This document shows positions 9,742-17,770 of a DNA stretch of 64,000 bases, in pieces; positions within the stretch are counted from its first letter, which is position 1, and each line of letters begins with the position of its first letter. Location of the stretch: positions 17,335 through 81,334 of the forward strand of contig NZ_NJIH01000020.1 in the NCBI RefSeq assembly GCF_002209565.1, read 5' to 3'. The translations under genes were made by a program, and so were the position numbers. The notes below the pieces were generated by a model. That model saw only the letters and a program-made list of their open reading frames with translations, made no database searches and was not told where the DNA came from. This stretch comes from Candidimonas nitroreducens. Its GTDB lineage: Bacteria > Pseudomonadota > Gammaproteobacteria > Burkholderiales > Burkholderiaceae_B.

Positions 9742-10818
9742 CTAGGCCTTGCCGGCGATCTCGGCGATGGCCTGGCCGGCTGCGGTGGTGTCGGCCGAAC
9801 CTCCGAGGTCGAAGGTGCGGGGGCCGTTCTTCAGAACTTCTTCGATTGCCCGGACAATGTCCTGGCCGGCTTCCTTTTCGCCCAGGTGCTCCAGCATCAG
9901 CGCGCCGGACCAGATCTGCCCGATGGGGTTGGCGATATTGCGACCGTAGATGTCGGGCGCGGAGCCGTGCACCGGCTCGAACATCGACGGGAATTCGCGC
10001 TCGGGGTTCAGGTTCGAAGAGGGCGCGATGCCGATGGTTCCCGTGCAGGCCGGGCCGAGGTCGGACAGAATGTCGCCGAACAGGTTCGAGGCGACCACCA
10101 CGTCGAAACGATCCGGGTTCAGGACGAAGTGTGCGCTGAGAATGTCGATGTGGTAGCTGTCGGTACGCACGTCCGGATACTGCGCCGCCATGGCCGCAAA
10201 GCGCTGATCCCAATAGGGCATGGTGATGGCGATGCCGTTGGACTTGGTGGCCGAGGTGACGTGCAGGGCGGGGCGCGTGCCGGCCAGTTCGAAGGCGTAG
10301 CGCAGGATGCGGTCGACGCCGCGGCGAGTGAATGTCGAAACCTGCAGGCAGGCTTCCTCGTCCGTGCCTTCGTTCATCATGCCGCCGATCGAGGAATATT
10401 CCCCCTCGGTGTTTTCGCGCACGACAATGAAGTCGATGTCGCCGTACGAACGCCCGCGCAAGGGCCCGGTTATGCCAGGCATGAGGCGTACCGGCCGCAC
10501 ATTGGCGTATTGCTGGAAGCCCCGGCGTATGGGCAGCAGCAGCCCGCCCAGCGAAACGTGATCCGGAACCCCGGGAAAGCCGACGGCTCCCAGGTAGATG
10601 GCATCGGCCGCGCGCAGTTGATCCAGGCCGTCGGCCGGCATCATCATGCCTTGTTCTTGATAGTATTCGCAGCTCCATGGATAGTGTGTGTAATCCAGCG
10701 TGAAGCCGTGCCGCCGGGCGGCGGCGTTCAGGACGCGGATACCCTCTGGAACGACTTCCTTGCCTATACCGTCGCCCGGGATGACGGCGATGCGGTAGGT
10801 CTTGCGTGTTGCGGCCAT
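9742..10818 (-). CDS. Tartrate/D-malate dehydrogenase-like (isopropylmalate dehydrogenase family)
   Basis: A 358-residue NAD-dependent beta-decarboxylating dehydrogenase. Marks are IAVIPGDGIGKEV at the N-terminus, VRENTEGEY in the middle, SNLFGDILSDLG with metal-binding aspartates, and MFEPVHGSAPDIYG plus NPIGQIWSGALMLEHLG near the end. Among the family, length and ENTEGEYSSIGG wording fit tartrate dehydrogenase/decarboxylase or D-malate dehydrogenase (TtuC/DmlA) better than leuB or icd. These oxidise 2-hydroxy acids in the cytoplasm. Ribosome site AAGGAG precedes the ATG. It lies downstream of and parallel to Bug receptor 2, 149 bases away, so the two may share a transcript. Confidence 0.82.
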   Translation of the reverse strand: MAATRKTYRIAVIPGDGIGKEVVPEGIRVLNAAARRHGFTLDYTHYPWSCEYYQEQGMMMPADGLDQLRAADAIYLGAVGFPGVPDHVSLGGLLLPIRRGFQQYANVRPVRLMPGITGPLRGRSYGDIDFIVVRENTEGEYSSIGGMMNEGTDEEACLQVSTFTRRGVDRILRYAFELAGTRPALHVTSATKSNGIAITMPYWDQRFAAMAAQYPDVRTDSYHIDILSAHFVLNPDRFDVVVASNLFGDILSDLGPACTGTIGIAPSSNLNPEREFPSMFEPVHGSAPDIYGRNIANPIGQIWSGALMLEHLGEKEAGQDIVRAIEEVLKNGPRTFDLGGSADTTAAGQAIAEIAGKA

Positions 10819-10967
10819 TGGCCTTGCTCCTTGTTGGTAGAACTGGGATATGTGTATTGCGGGAATCGCGCCGGGTCACAGTTGCTGCGGCCGAGGCCGC
10901 AACTGCAGCCCGCGGCGGCCAACAAGGGTTCGCAGCGGCTGGATGCGGGCGGCTTCGGCGGCTGGCC

Positions 10968-11942
10968 TCATTTGGCCCCGGCGGCCTTGTCTCCGACGAT
11001 CAGGCGTTTGGCCGTCCGGCCCTCGGCTTCGATGAATTTGGCGAATTGCGCGGGCGAGCCGCCGCCGGCGTCGATGGCCAAGCGTTTGAAGTATTCGTCC
11101 ACTTTCGGATCCTTCAGCGTCTGGGCAATGCTCTTGTTCAGCTTCGCGATGACGGCGGGCGGAGTGCCCGCCGGCGCGAACACCCCGAACCACGAGGTGA
11201 TGTCGAAGCCCGGATAGCCCAGCTCGGCTATCGTCGGTATGCCGGGCGCGCTGGCTTTGCGTTGTGCCGTGGATATCGCCAGGGCCCGGACTTCTTTGCC
11301 TTTCAGCATGGGTATGGCCGATGAGCTGACGACGAACACCGCATTGATCTGGTTGGCGAGCAGCGCATTGGACGCCGGGCCGGCCCCTTTGTAGGGCACG
11401 TGGATCATTTTGATGCCCGCCATTTCCTGGAGCATTTCCCCGGCCAGGTGGCTGGGGGTGCCCAGGCCCGCCGAGCCGAAAGTTATCGTGCCGGGCTTGG
11501 CTTTCGCTTTCGCAACGAGGTCGGCCAGGCTTTTTATATCGGACTTGGCGTTGACTTCCAGAATGTAGGGAAACTTCGCAACCAGCGCGACAGGGGCCAG
11601 ATCTTTGGAGGGGTCGTAGGGCAGCTGCTTATATATATAGGGGGCGGCCACGATGCTGGCGGCCTGCGCCATGTCCAGCGTATAGCCGTCCGGTTTCGAT
11701 CTGGCGATCATACTGCCGGCGATAGTGCCCGAGGCGCCGGGCTTGTTTTCCACGACGATCGTCTGGCCCAGCAGGTGAGAAAGGCCCGGGCTGATGATGC
11801 GCGCCAGGAAATCGGCGGCGCCGCCCGGCGAAGAGGGAACGATCAGCTTGATCGTTCTGTCTGGGTACGACTCTTGCGCCTGCGCGGCTGCGCCCAGCAG
11901 CGTCGCGCAGGCGCTCAGGGCCAGTAAAAAGGATTTGATCAT
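10968..11942 (-). CDS. Bug/TctC-family periplasmic solute receptor (2)
   Basis: A 324-residue Bug receptor with signal peptide (MIKSFLLALSACATLLGAAAQA) and the core YPDRTIKLIVPSSPGG, VENKPGASGTIAG and IHVPYKGAG. It is a clear paralogue of Bug receptor 3 (16247): both share VVENKPGASGTIAG or near-identical wording, QAASIVAAPYIYK, NAKSDIKSLA, GTPSHLAGEMLQE and NALLANQINA. Ribosome site AAGGAAGAG precedes the ATG. It is divergent from the first VOC gene, and a GTATAC site lies about 55 bases upstream of its start, where it could overlap a -10 (TATACA on the minus strand). The ligand is unknown. Confidence 0.9.
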   Translation of the reverse strand: MIKSFLLALSACATLLGAAAQAQESYPDRTIKLIVPSSPGGAADFLARIISPGLSHLLGQTIVVENKPGASGTIAGSMIARSKPDGYTLDMAQAASIVAAPYIYKQLPYDPSKDLAPVALVAKFPYILEVNAKSDIKSLADLVAKAKAKPGTITFGSAGLGTPSHLAGEMLQEMAGIKMIHVPYKGAGPASNALLANQINAVFVVSSSAIPMLKGKEVRALAISTAQRKASAPGIPTIAELGYPGFDITSWFGVFAPAGTPPAVIAKLNKSIAQTLKDPKVDEYFKRLAIDAGGGSPAQFAKFIEAEGRTAKRLIVGDKAAGAK

Positions 11943-11995
11943 GTCTCTTCCTTGATCCGCCCCGGCGGCTGGCGCCGCCGAAAGCAGCTATAAAA

Positions 11996-12084
11996 TTTGT
12001 ATACGGGATATTTAATACGGTATGTTAGTGTGCTTGAGCACGCTTGTCCAGAGCTGTATACTGTGTTCAGAATATTGTATGGTG
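11996..12084. promoter_or_regulatory. Two GTATAC operators between divergent Bug 2 and VOC 1 genes
   Basis: TTTGTATAC at 11996-12004 faces the Bug gene. Toward the VOC gene, -35 TTGAGC (12034-12039) and -10 TATACT (12057-12062) are 17 bp apart, and the -10 is overlapped by GTATAC (12056-12061). A further half-like TTGTAT lies at 12075-12080. The positions fit repression of both genes by one regulator. Confidence 0.55.
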
Positions 12085-12192
12085 AGGCGGCTGAAAATGG
12101 CCGTGCGCGCAATTCATCCCGTATTGCGCGCATTTTTATGGCTGCCGACGTATGACTCGTGGGCGCCGGGTGTTTGACACCGGAGAAAACGC

Positions 12193-12612
12193 ATGGCGAT
12201 TCTTATCAAGCACGTGTCGCTCAAGGTTGGCAATCTTGAGCGGGCACGTGCGTTTTATGAAGAAGTGCTCGGCTACAAGCACATCAGGACAGGAAATTCG
12301 ACCGGGCTGGATGGCGATTATGTCGTCTGCCACATGACGGACGGCAGCGTCGATCTGGCGCTCGAGTATTTTGGCGAGTCCGCCGAGCCCGAAGCCGCGC
12401 ATAGCGCTACCCCGGGCATTGATCACTTCGGCATGGAAGTCGAAGACATCGAGGCGTTCTTGCGAAAAATCGAACCCTGGGGCGGCAAGGTTCTGATCCG
12501 CCACAGCGCCGCGCGGGTGAAGTTCAAAGTCCCGGGCCTGCCCACCATGGAGATCGTCCAGGCCGGACGGTGGACGAAGCCCATCCAGGCCATCGACATG
12601 TCGCAGGCATGA
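12193..12612 (+). CDS. VOC (glyoxalase/dioxygenase fold) protein (1)
   Basis: A 139-residue single-copy vicinal-oxygen-chelate protein. It begins IKHVSLKVGNLERARAFYEEVLGY, the usual first beta-alpha-beta module with a metal-ligand His, and has DHFGMEVEDI and a late MEIVQAG with a likely ligand Glu. Proteins of this fold are metal-dependent lyases, isomerases or dioxygenases; the reaction cannot be told. It is paralogous to the VOC gene at 17300, and each lies beside one of two paralogous Bug receptors. GGAG precedes the ATG by about nine bases. Its promoter carries a GTATAC operator. Confidence 0.85.
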   Translation: MAILIKHVSLKVGNLERARAFYEEVLGYKHIRTGNSTGLDGDYVVCHMTDGSVDLALEYFGESAEPEAAHSATPGIDHFGMEVEDIEAFLRKIEPWGGKVLIRHSAARVKFKVPGLPTMEIVQAGRWTKPIQAIDMSQA

Positions 12613-12628
12613 GCGCGGCCGGCACCAG

Positions 12629-12650
12629 TGTGTGCAGGTACAGGCCCTAG
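12629..12650 (-). repeat. Short dispersed motif copy (CTAGGGCCTGT type)
   Basis: On the minus strand this reads CTAGGGCCTGTACCTGCACA, between the convergent ends of VOC 1 and the GntR gene. It resembles motifs at 7124-7228, 23176, 24102 and 62580. Confidence 0.45.
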
Positions 12651-12666
12651 GCTGGCCTGGCCTGCT

Positions 12667-13497
12667 TCAGTTCGCCGAGGTTTTGCCGCCCTGGCCTACA
12701 TCGCGCAGCCGCTGCAAGAGCCGGGCGCCGTGATCGGCGATATGGTGCTTGAGCAGGGCGATCGCCGCCGCCGCGTCGTGCCTCGAGCAGGCCAGCACCA
12801 TTTGCTCGTGCTCTTCCAGGACGGTTGCCCAATCCCGCAAATTGGCGGCGACTTTCTTATGCGGCGCCGCGTCGGAGGACTCGCCTTCCTGCGGGGTTTC
12901 CCAGTCGATGGACATGCGCATGCGTAGATGGCGCGCGAACAATTGCTGCAAGTTTTCGATGCTTGCCAGCAGTCGTGGCCGGTCGGCGGGTTCGTACAGG
13001 CGCCGGTGGAATTCCCAATTCAATTCGCCCCAGCGTGAGGCAAGTTCCTTGTTGGTGTCCGGATTTGCCGACGCGAGCATATCGTCGCGCGCCTTCTGTA
13101 CCCACATCAGCGCGGCTTCTTTGTCGGCGTCGGTGAAACGCGGCGCCGCGCGCTCGAGCGCCAGCGATTCCAGGGCAATGCGCATTTCAAGGATTTCTTC
13201 GAACCCCTCGGCCGACAGCGTCGTGACCACTACGCCACGCCGCGGCACCGTCTCGACGAGGCCTTCGCCTTCGAGCTTGAGCAGGGCCTCGCGGATAGGA
13301 ACGCGGCTGACCCCGAACTGCTTCGCGACTTTCTCTTGGTGCACGGTGGCTCCGCCCGGCAGCGCGCCCTCGAGTATGGCCCGGCGCAGCGCCTGGACTA
13401 TGAGTTCGGTTACCGTCGGCGCGTTGCGCGCCACCCCCACCGCGTAGCTATCCAGGTTCAAGACATTTTCTCCTCGGCTTCCCGTCGATTCCACCAT
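12667..13497 (-). CDS. GntR-family transcriptional regulator (FadR/FCD subfamily)
   Basis: A 276-residue regulator. The N-terminal winged helix (about residues 25-95) contains TELIVQALRRAILEGALPGG, QEKVAKQFGVSRVPIREALLKLEGEGLVE and VPRRGVVV, the standard GntR pattern. The rest is an alpha-helical FCD effector domain, with EILEMRIALESLALERA. The family represses catabolic operons and releases DNA on binding small organic acids. I start at ATG 13497 (MVESTGSRG); a longer frame exists to 13572 but would cover the likely promoter. It lies in the middle of the island, divergent from the nitrilase, making it the best candidate for the protein that binds the GTATAC sites. Confidence 0.88.
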   Translation of the reverse strand: MVESTGSRGENVLNLDSYAVGVARNAPTVTELIVQALRRAILEGALPGGATVHQEKVAKQFGVSRVPIREALLKLEGEGLVETVPRRGVVVTTLSAEGFEEILEMRIALESLALERAAPRFTDADKEAALMWVQKARDDMLASANPDTNKELASRWGELNWEFHRRLYEPADRPRLLASIENLQQLFARHLRMRMSIDWETPQEGESSDAAPHKKVAANLRDWATVLEEHEQMVLACSRHDAAAAIALLKHHIADHGARLLQRLRDVGQGGKTSAN

Positions 13498-13523
13498 GGC
13501 AATTTTAGCTTGGCGCGCTTTAT

Positions 13524-13552
13524 CTAATATACCGCATACGTAACAGAGCCAA
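13524..13552 (-). promoter_or_regulatory. Candidate promoter/operator of the GntR gene
   Basis: On the minus strand TTGGCT (13552-13547) and TATTAG (13529-13524) are spaced 17 bp. Between them lies CGTATGCGGTATAT, a degenerate form of the GTATAC motif. This would allow autoregulation; the match is weaker than at the other sites. Confidence 0.35.
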
Positions 13553-13594
13553 GCCGGGTGGACGCGAGGCAATGGCGATTCCGCGCCCGCATGC

Positions 13595-13642
13595 TTGACG
13601 ATTTACATGCCTGAGAGTATCTTATCCAGTATATTGTATACA
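13595..13642 (+). promoter_or_regulatory. Promoter with GTATAC operator before the nitrilase
   Basis: -35 TTGACG (13595-13600) and -10 TATCTT (13618-13623) are 17 bp apart. ATTGTATACAG with core GTATAC at 13636-13641 lies just downstream, around the expected start of transcription, the same geometry as at 7561-7599. Confidence 0.6.
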
Positions 13643-13675
13643 GATTAATAAAAGTATCGCTGGATCAAGGTGCAT

Positions 13676-14713
13676 ATGAAAAAGCAAGACTCGGTCAAGG
13701 TAGCAGTGGTGCAGGCGGCCACGATCGCGTTCGACCCGGCCAGGACACTGGACAAAGTCGAAGCCAGAACCGCAGAGGCCGCGGGGCAGGGGGCCCGGCT
13801 GGTGCTGTTCCCGGAAGCTTTCGTCGGCGGCTACCCCCGCGGCCTGTCCTTCGGGGCCACGGTGGGCAGCCGCAGCGCGCAGGGGCGGGAGGAATTCCGC
13901 AGGTACTGGGAAGGCGCCATCGACGTTCCGGGCCCGGCCGTGTCCCGCCTGGCGGACATCGCGGCGCGCCATTCCGTCTATCTGGTAACCGGGGTCATAG
14001 AGCGGGGCGGCGGCACACTTTATTGCACCGTGTTGTTCTTCGGCCCGGACGGCAGTTACCTGGGCAAGCACCGCAAGCTCATGCCGACTGGCTCCGAGCG
14101 CCTGATCTGGGGCTATGGAGACGGATCCACGATGCCGGTCTTCGACACGCCTTTGGGCAGGATGGGCGCTCTGATCTGCTGGGAAAACTACATGCCGCTG
14201 ATGCGCGCCGCCCATTATGCGAAAGGGGTGCAGATCTACCTCGCCCCCACGGCCGATAGCCGCGATACCTGGCTGGCCACGGTGCGCCACATTGCGGTGG
14301 AAGGGCGCTGCTTTGTGCTGTCGTGCAACCAGTTCGCGCGGCGCGGCGATTATCCGGCCGAGTATGACTCCGAGTTCGGCGATGGCGCCGAGACGGTGAT
14401 GTCGCGCGGCGGCAGCTGCATCATCAATCCCATGGGGGACATCCTGGCCGGGCCGGATTACGAAGGCGAGTGCGTGCTGACCGCCACTCTGGATCTGGGC
14501 GACATCGCCCGCGGCAAGTTCGATTTCGACGTGTCCGGGCACTATGCACGGCCCGATGTCTTCACCTTGCTGGTCGATGAAAGGCCGATGGCGCCGGCCG
14601 TATTCCGACAGGCCAATTCCGCCATAGAGCCGCGGGCGGCCAAAAACACCATCGAGAACTCCGCGGCAGACGCGGCGGAGACCGCCTCATCGCAAATCAA
14701 GGAAGCGAGATAA
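13676..14713 (+). CDS. Nitrilase (aliphatic/arylacetonitrilase type)
   Basis: A 345-residue carbon-nitrogen hydrolase that converts a nitrile into a carboxylic acid and ammonia in the cytoplasm. The catalytic triad is visible: E47 ([13 protein letters not shown]), K134 (GKHRKLMPT) and C168 ([10 protein letters not shown]). The CWENYMP wording and HRKLMPT are typical of true nitrilases rather than amidases; the length is also right. A tail of about 40 residues follows the fold. ATG at 13676 follows AAGG; a GTG two codons earlier is less likely. The stop codon shares one base with the ATG of the next gene (TAATG), so they form an operon. An operator-bearing promoter precedes it. Confidence 0.9.
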   Translation: MKKQDSVKVAVVQAATIAFDPARTLDKVEARTAEAAGQGARLVLFPEAFVGGYPRGLSFGATVGSRSAQGREEFRRYWEGAIDVPGPAVSRLADIAARHSVYLVTGVIERGGGTLYCTVLFFGPDGSYLGKHRKLMPTGSERLIWGYGDGSTMPVFDTPLGRMGALICWENYMPLMRAAHYAKGVQIYLAPTADSRDTWLATVRHIAVEGRCFVLSCNQFARRGDYPAEYDSEFGDGAETVMSRGGSCIINPMGDILAGPDYEGECVLTATLDLGDIARGKFDFDVSGHYARPDVFTLLVDERPMAPAVFRQANSAIEPRAAKNTIENSAADAAETASSQIKEAR

Positions 14714-15672
14714 TGGGTTCAAAAATGAAAATACTGGTTCTCGGCGCCGGCGGTATCGGCGGCCTGTTCGGCGGCCGCCTGGTGCAGGCGGGCGCGGATC
14801 TCACCTTTCTGGTGCGCGAGAACCGCAAGCGGCAATTGGCCGAGCAGGGCCTGCGCATCGAGAGCCAGTTCGGCGACGCGACGCTGGCGGTCGAAACCCG
14901 GCTGGCGTCGGAACTGCGGCCCGACTACGACCTCGTCATGCTGGCGTGCAAGGCCTATGACCTGGATTCGGCCATCGAGGCCATACGTCCCGCGATGGCG
15001 GGTTCGGCCGCGGTGCTGCCGCTGCTCAACGGTTTGGCGCATGTCGAGCGGCTTAATCACGAGTTCGGCGCCGGGCGTGTCGTCCCCGGTTCGGCGCGCA
15101 TTCAATTGAAGCTGACACCCGAAGGGGTGGTGCGCCAATTGAACGACTGGCAGACCATCACTTTCGGCGAGCAGGACGGCACCCCGTCGCCGCGCGTAAC
15201 GGAACTTGCGGCGCTGTTTGCCAAGACGCCGGTCGAGGTAAAGGTGTCGGACAACATCCTGCGGGATCTGTGGATGAAGCTCGTGCACCTGTCCACGGTT
15301 GCCGGCATGACCTGCCTGATGCGCGCCAATCTCGGGGAAATCGCCCGCACCCCCGAGGGTACCGAGCTGCTGAATGATTTCCTGCAGCTCAATGCGGACA
15401 TCGCGGCGCACGCGGGGTATCGCCCCGATGCAAGTTTCTTGCAGAACTACCACAAACTGTTCGCCCAGAAGGACTCCATGTACGAGGCCTCGATGGAGCG
15501 TGACCTGGAACGCGGCGGCCGCATCGAGTCCGAGCAGATCATCGGCTACATGCTCGGCAAGTGCCGGGAAGCCGGCCTGCCGGATCTGCTGCACCGCGTT
15601 GCCTATACCCATTTGAAGGCCTACGAGCAGCGCAGAGACGCGAATCGGCTGCCCGCCCAGGCAAGCAATTGA
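14713..15672 (+). CDS. Ketopantoate reductase-like dehydrogenase (ApbA/PanE family)
   Basis: A 319-residue NADP-dependent 2-hydroxyacid dehydrogenase-like protein. The Rossmann motif GAGGIGG (11-17) follows MKILVL, catalytic-type Lys K80 lies in LACKAYD, and the C-terminal helical domain has LWMKLVHLSTVAGMTCL. PanE reduces ketopantoate to pantoate; many paralogues in catabolic clusters act on other 2-keto or 2-hydroxy acids. Position directly after the nitrilase (one-base overlap) suggests that it acts on the acid made from the nitrile, not in pantothenate synthesis. That role is inference. Confidence 0.82.
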   Translation: MGSKMKILVLGAGGIGGLFGGRLVQAGADLTFLVRENRKRQLAEQGLRIESQFGDATLAVETRLASELRPDYDLVMLACKAYDLDSAIEAIRPAMAGSAAVLPLLNGLAHVERLNHEFGAGRVVPGSARIQLKLTPEGVVRQLNDWQTITFGEQDGTPSPRVTELAALFAKTPVEVKVSDNILRDLWMKLVHLSTVAGMTCLMRANLGEIARTPEGTELLNDFLQLNADIAAHAGYRPDASFLQNYHKLFAQKDSMYEASMERDLERGGRIESEQIIGYMLGKCREAGLPDLLHRVAYTHLKAYEQRRDANRLPAQASN

Positions 15673-15711
15673 ATCCGTACGGTTCGAGCCCCTATCCGGC
15701 AAGGTGAGCAC

Positions 15712-16086
15712 ATGGCTACAGCAAAAAATTTCACTGCTCGAGAAGAGCAGAGCACCTATTACTCGGTGTCATCCCGCAAGTGGATCGCCAAGGGCAGCGA
15801 CGTCTATGTCAAAGAGTTCACGCTACGGGAAGGCGAAGAGGTGCCGTGGCATAGCCATACGGAAGTCTTCGACGTCTTCTACTGTGTGCAGGGACAGCTG
15901 CGTGTCGACTGCATAGACCTGCGCACGAGCGAGCCGCTGCCCAGCCTGGAGCTGGGGGTGGGCGATTCGGCCAGGGTCGACGTGGGAACGGCCCACCGGC
16001 CCATCAACCCTGGCCCTGGCGTCTGTCGTTTCGTCATCATCCAGGGGGTGGGGGTCTACGACTATCTACCCTATAAAAAAGGGTGA
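15712..16086 (+). CDS. Small cupin-domain protein
   Basis: A 124-residue single-domain cupin. The metal-site motif is EEVPWHSHTEVFDVFYCVQG (two His and a Glu), with a second half GDSARVDVGTAHRPIN bringing another His. No signal peptide, so cytoplasmic. Small cupins of this type can be dioxygenases, isomerases or sensors. It lies 39 bases after the dehydrogenase, in line with the nitrilase operon. A 7-bp GC stem-loop follows 11 bases past the stop. Specific function unknown. Confidence 0.8.
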   Translation: MATAKNFTAREEQSTYYSVSSRKWIAKGSDVYVKEFTLREGEEVPWHSHTEVFDVFYCVQGQLRVDCIDLRTSEPLPSLELGVGDSARVDVGTAHRPINPGPGVCRFVIIQGVGVYDYLPYKKG

Positions 16087-16097
16087 CGGTGCAAGGC

Positions 16098-16119
16098 GCC
16101 CCGGACAGCGGCCCGGGGC
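16098..16119 (+). terminator. GC hairpin after the cupin gene
   Basis: GCCCCGG (16098-16104) pairs with CCGGGGC (16113-16119) across an 8-base loop. No T-run follows, so it may only attenuate reading into the next receptor gene. Confidence 0.35.
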
Positions 16120-16246
16120 CTGCGCGGCATGCAATTCCGGCCGAGCCGCGCCTCGTGTGAAGTGCTTGGGAAACACTCCCGGGCACGTCGTGGCGAGCCG
16201 GCGAGTGTAGTACCCAAATGTGGCTACAAAGCCCATCGGAGGAGAC

Positions 16247-17218
16247 ATGAAAAAATGCATATTGGCGGCCCTGTGCGTCTGCGCGATGCTGAGCGGCGGC
16301 TACACACAAGCGGAAGAGGCTTATCCCAGCAGGCCGATCACCCTGATCGTGCCTTCGTCGCCGGGGGGCGGGGCGGATTTCCTGGCACGCTTCATAAGCC
16401 CCGAGCTTGCCCGTTTGCTGGGCAAGCCCATCGTGATCGAAAACAAGCCCGGCGCTTCTGGCACCATCGCCGGCAGCATGGTTTCCAAGACCAAGCCGGA
16501 CGGCTACACCTTGATCATGGCGCAGGCCGCCAGCATTGTGGCCGCCCCCTATATATACAAGCATCTGACTTACAAGCCCTTGAAGGATCTGGTTCCCGTC
16601 GCGCTGGTTGCGAAGCTGCCCAATATCCTGGCCGTGAATGCGAAGTCCGACATCAAGAGCCTGGCCGAGCTCATCGCCATGGCGAAGGCCAAGCCCGGCA
16701 CGGTGACGTTTGGTTCCTCGGGCTTCGGCACGCCCAGCCATCTGGCGGGCGAAATGCTCCAGGAAGTGGCGGGCATCAAAATGATCCACGTTCCGTACAA
16801 GGGGGCAGGCCCCGCGGCCAATGCGCTGCTTGCAAATCAGATCAACGCCATGTTCGTGCTCAGTTCCACGGCGCTGCCGATGCTCAGCAGCAAGGAAATC
16901 CGGGCCTTGGCGGTATCTTCGGCCGAACGTTCTCCGACTGTGCCCGATATACCGACGGTTGCCGAGCTGGGCTTTCCGGGGTTCGAAGTCAACTCCTGGT
17001 TCGGGGTATTCGCGCCCGCGGGCACTCCGCACAGCGTCATCGAAAAATTGAATACCGGAATTGCGCGCGTGCTGAAAGAGCCCAAGACGGAAAAAGCCTT
17101 CAAGAACCTGTCGATGGACGCCGGCGGCGGCTCGCCGGCCCAGTTCCAAAAGTTCATCGATTCCGAGAGCCAGGTGGCCGAACGCCTGATAAACAGGAGC
17201 GGTGCGGTAGCCAAGTAG
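16247..17218 (+). CDS. Bug/TctC-family periplasmic solute receptor (3)
   Basis: A 323-residue Bug receptor. The signal peptide (MKKCILAALCVCAMLSGGYTQA) leads into YPSRPITLIVPSSPGG, VIENKPGASGTIAG and IHVPYKGAG. It is the paralogue of Bug receptor 2, with shared blocks QAASIVAAPYIYK, NAKSDIKSLA, GTPSHLAGEMLQE and LLANQINAMF, so the two probably bind similar ligands. ATG at 16247 has a strong ribosome site GGAGGAGA. It is followed 81 bases later by the second VOC gene, giving a Bug-VOC pair in direct order, while the first pair is divergent. Confidence 0.92.
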   Translation: MKKCILAALCVCAMLSGGYTQAEEAYPSRPITLIVPSSPGGGADFLARFISPELARLLGKPIVIENKPGASGTIAGSMVSKTKPDGYTLIMAQAASIVAAPYIYKHLTYKPLKDLVPVALVAKLPNILAVNAKSDIKSLAELIAMAKAKPGTVTFGSSGFGTPSHLAGEMLQEVAGIKMIHVPYKGAGPAANALLANQINAMFVLSSTALPMLSSKEIRALAVSSAERSPTVPDIPTVAELGFPGFEVNSWFGVFAPAGTPHSVIEKLNTGIARVLKEPKTEKAFKNLSMDAGGGSPAQFQKFIDSESQVAERLINRSGAVAK

Positions 17219-17299
17219 CAAGTCAAGTGTATGTGCGGCGAGAGCCCCGCCCGAGGCGGGCGGGCCGCCGATCCCCGATGTGCAATCCGGAGTGCAGTC

Positions 17300-17719
17300 A
17301 TGTCGATGCTTATCAAACATATTTCAGTCAACGTTACCGACCTGGAGCAAGCGCGGGCATTTTATGAGGAAGTATGCGGCTACCGGCATGTAAGAACCGC
17401 GCATACGACCGGCTTCGACGGCGACCATATTTCCTGCCACCTGACCGATGGCAATCTGGATCTGACGCTGCTTTATTACGGCGAAGGCGGCGGGTCGGAA
17501 AAGTCCCCGAACGCGCAGCCCCATATCCATCACTTCGGGATGGAGGTAGAGAACCCCGATGAATTCATTCAGAAGGTCGAAAGCTGGGGCGGCAAAGTCA
17601 TCAGCCCTCCGGGAGACGTGCGCGTGAAATTCCGGATTCCGAATCTCCCCATGCTGGAGATAGTGCCCGCAGGCCGTTGGACGAAGCCGATCCGCAAATT
17701 GATGGAGAAGGATACGTAA
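17300..17719 (+). CDS. VOC (glyoxalase/dioxygenase fold) protein (2)
   Basis: A 139-residue VOC-fold protein, same length as the one at 12193 and colinear with it: IKHISVNVTDLEQARAFYEE, HHFGMEVEN, ESWGGKV and the ending AGRWTKPI occur in both. A first-strand His and a late Glu (MLEIVPAG) are the likely metal ligands. Start is ATG 17300; an ATG two codons later is possible. It lies between two Bug genes on the same strand. As a gene duplicate retained together with its receptor, it probably acts on the compound that the receptor imports. Reaction unknown. Confidence 0.85.
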   Translation: MSMLIKHISVNVTDLEQARAFYEEVCGYRHVRTAHTTGFDGDHISCHLTDGNLDLTLLYYGEGGGSEKSPNAQPHIHHFGMEVENPDEFIQKVESWGGKVISPPGDVRVKFRIPNLPMLEIVPAGRWTKPIRKLMEKDT

Positions 17720-17770
17720 ATTTTCCGCCCGTGCGAGGGCGTGCTTGTCTTTCAGGAGGAAAGGGTAGCA

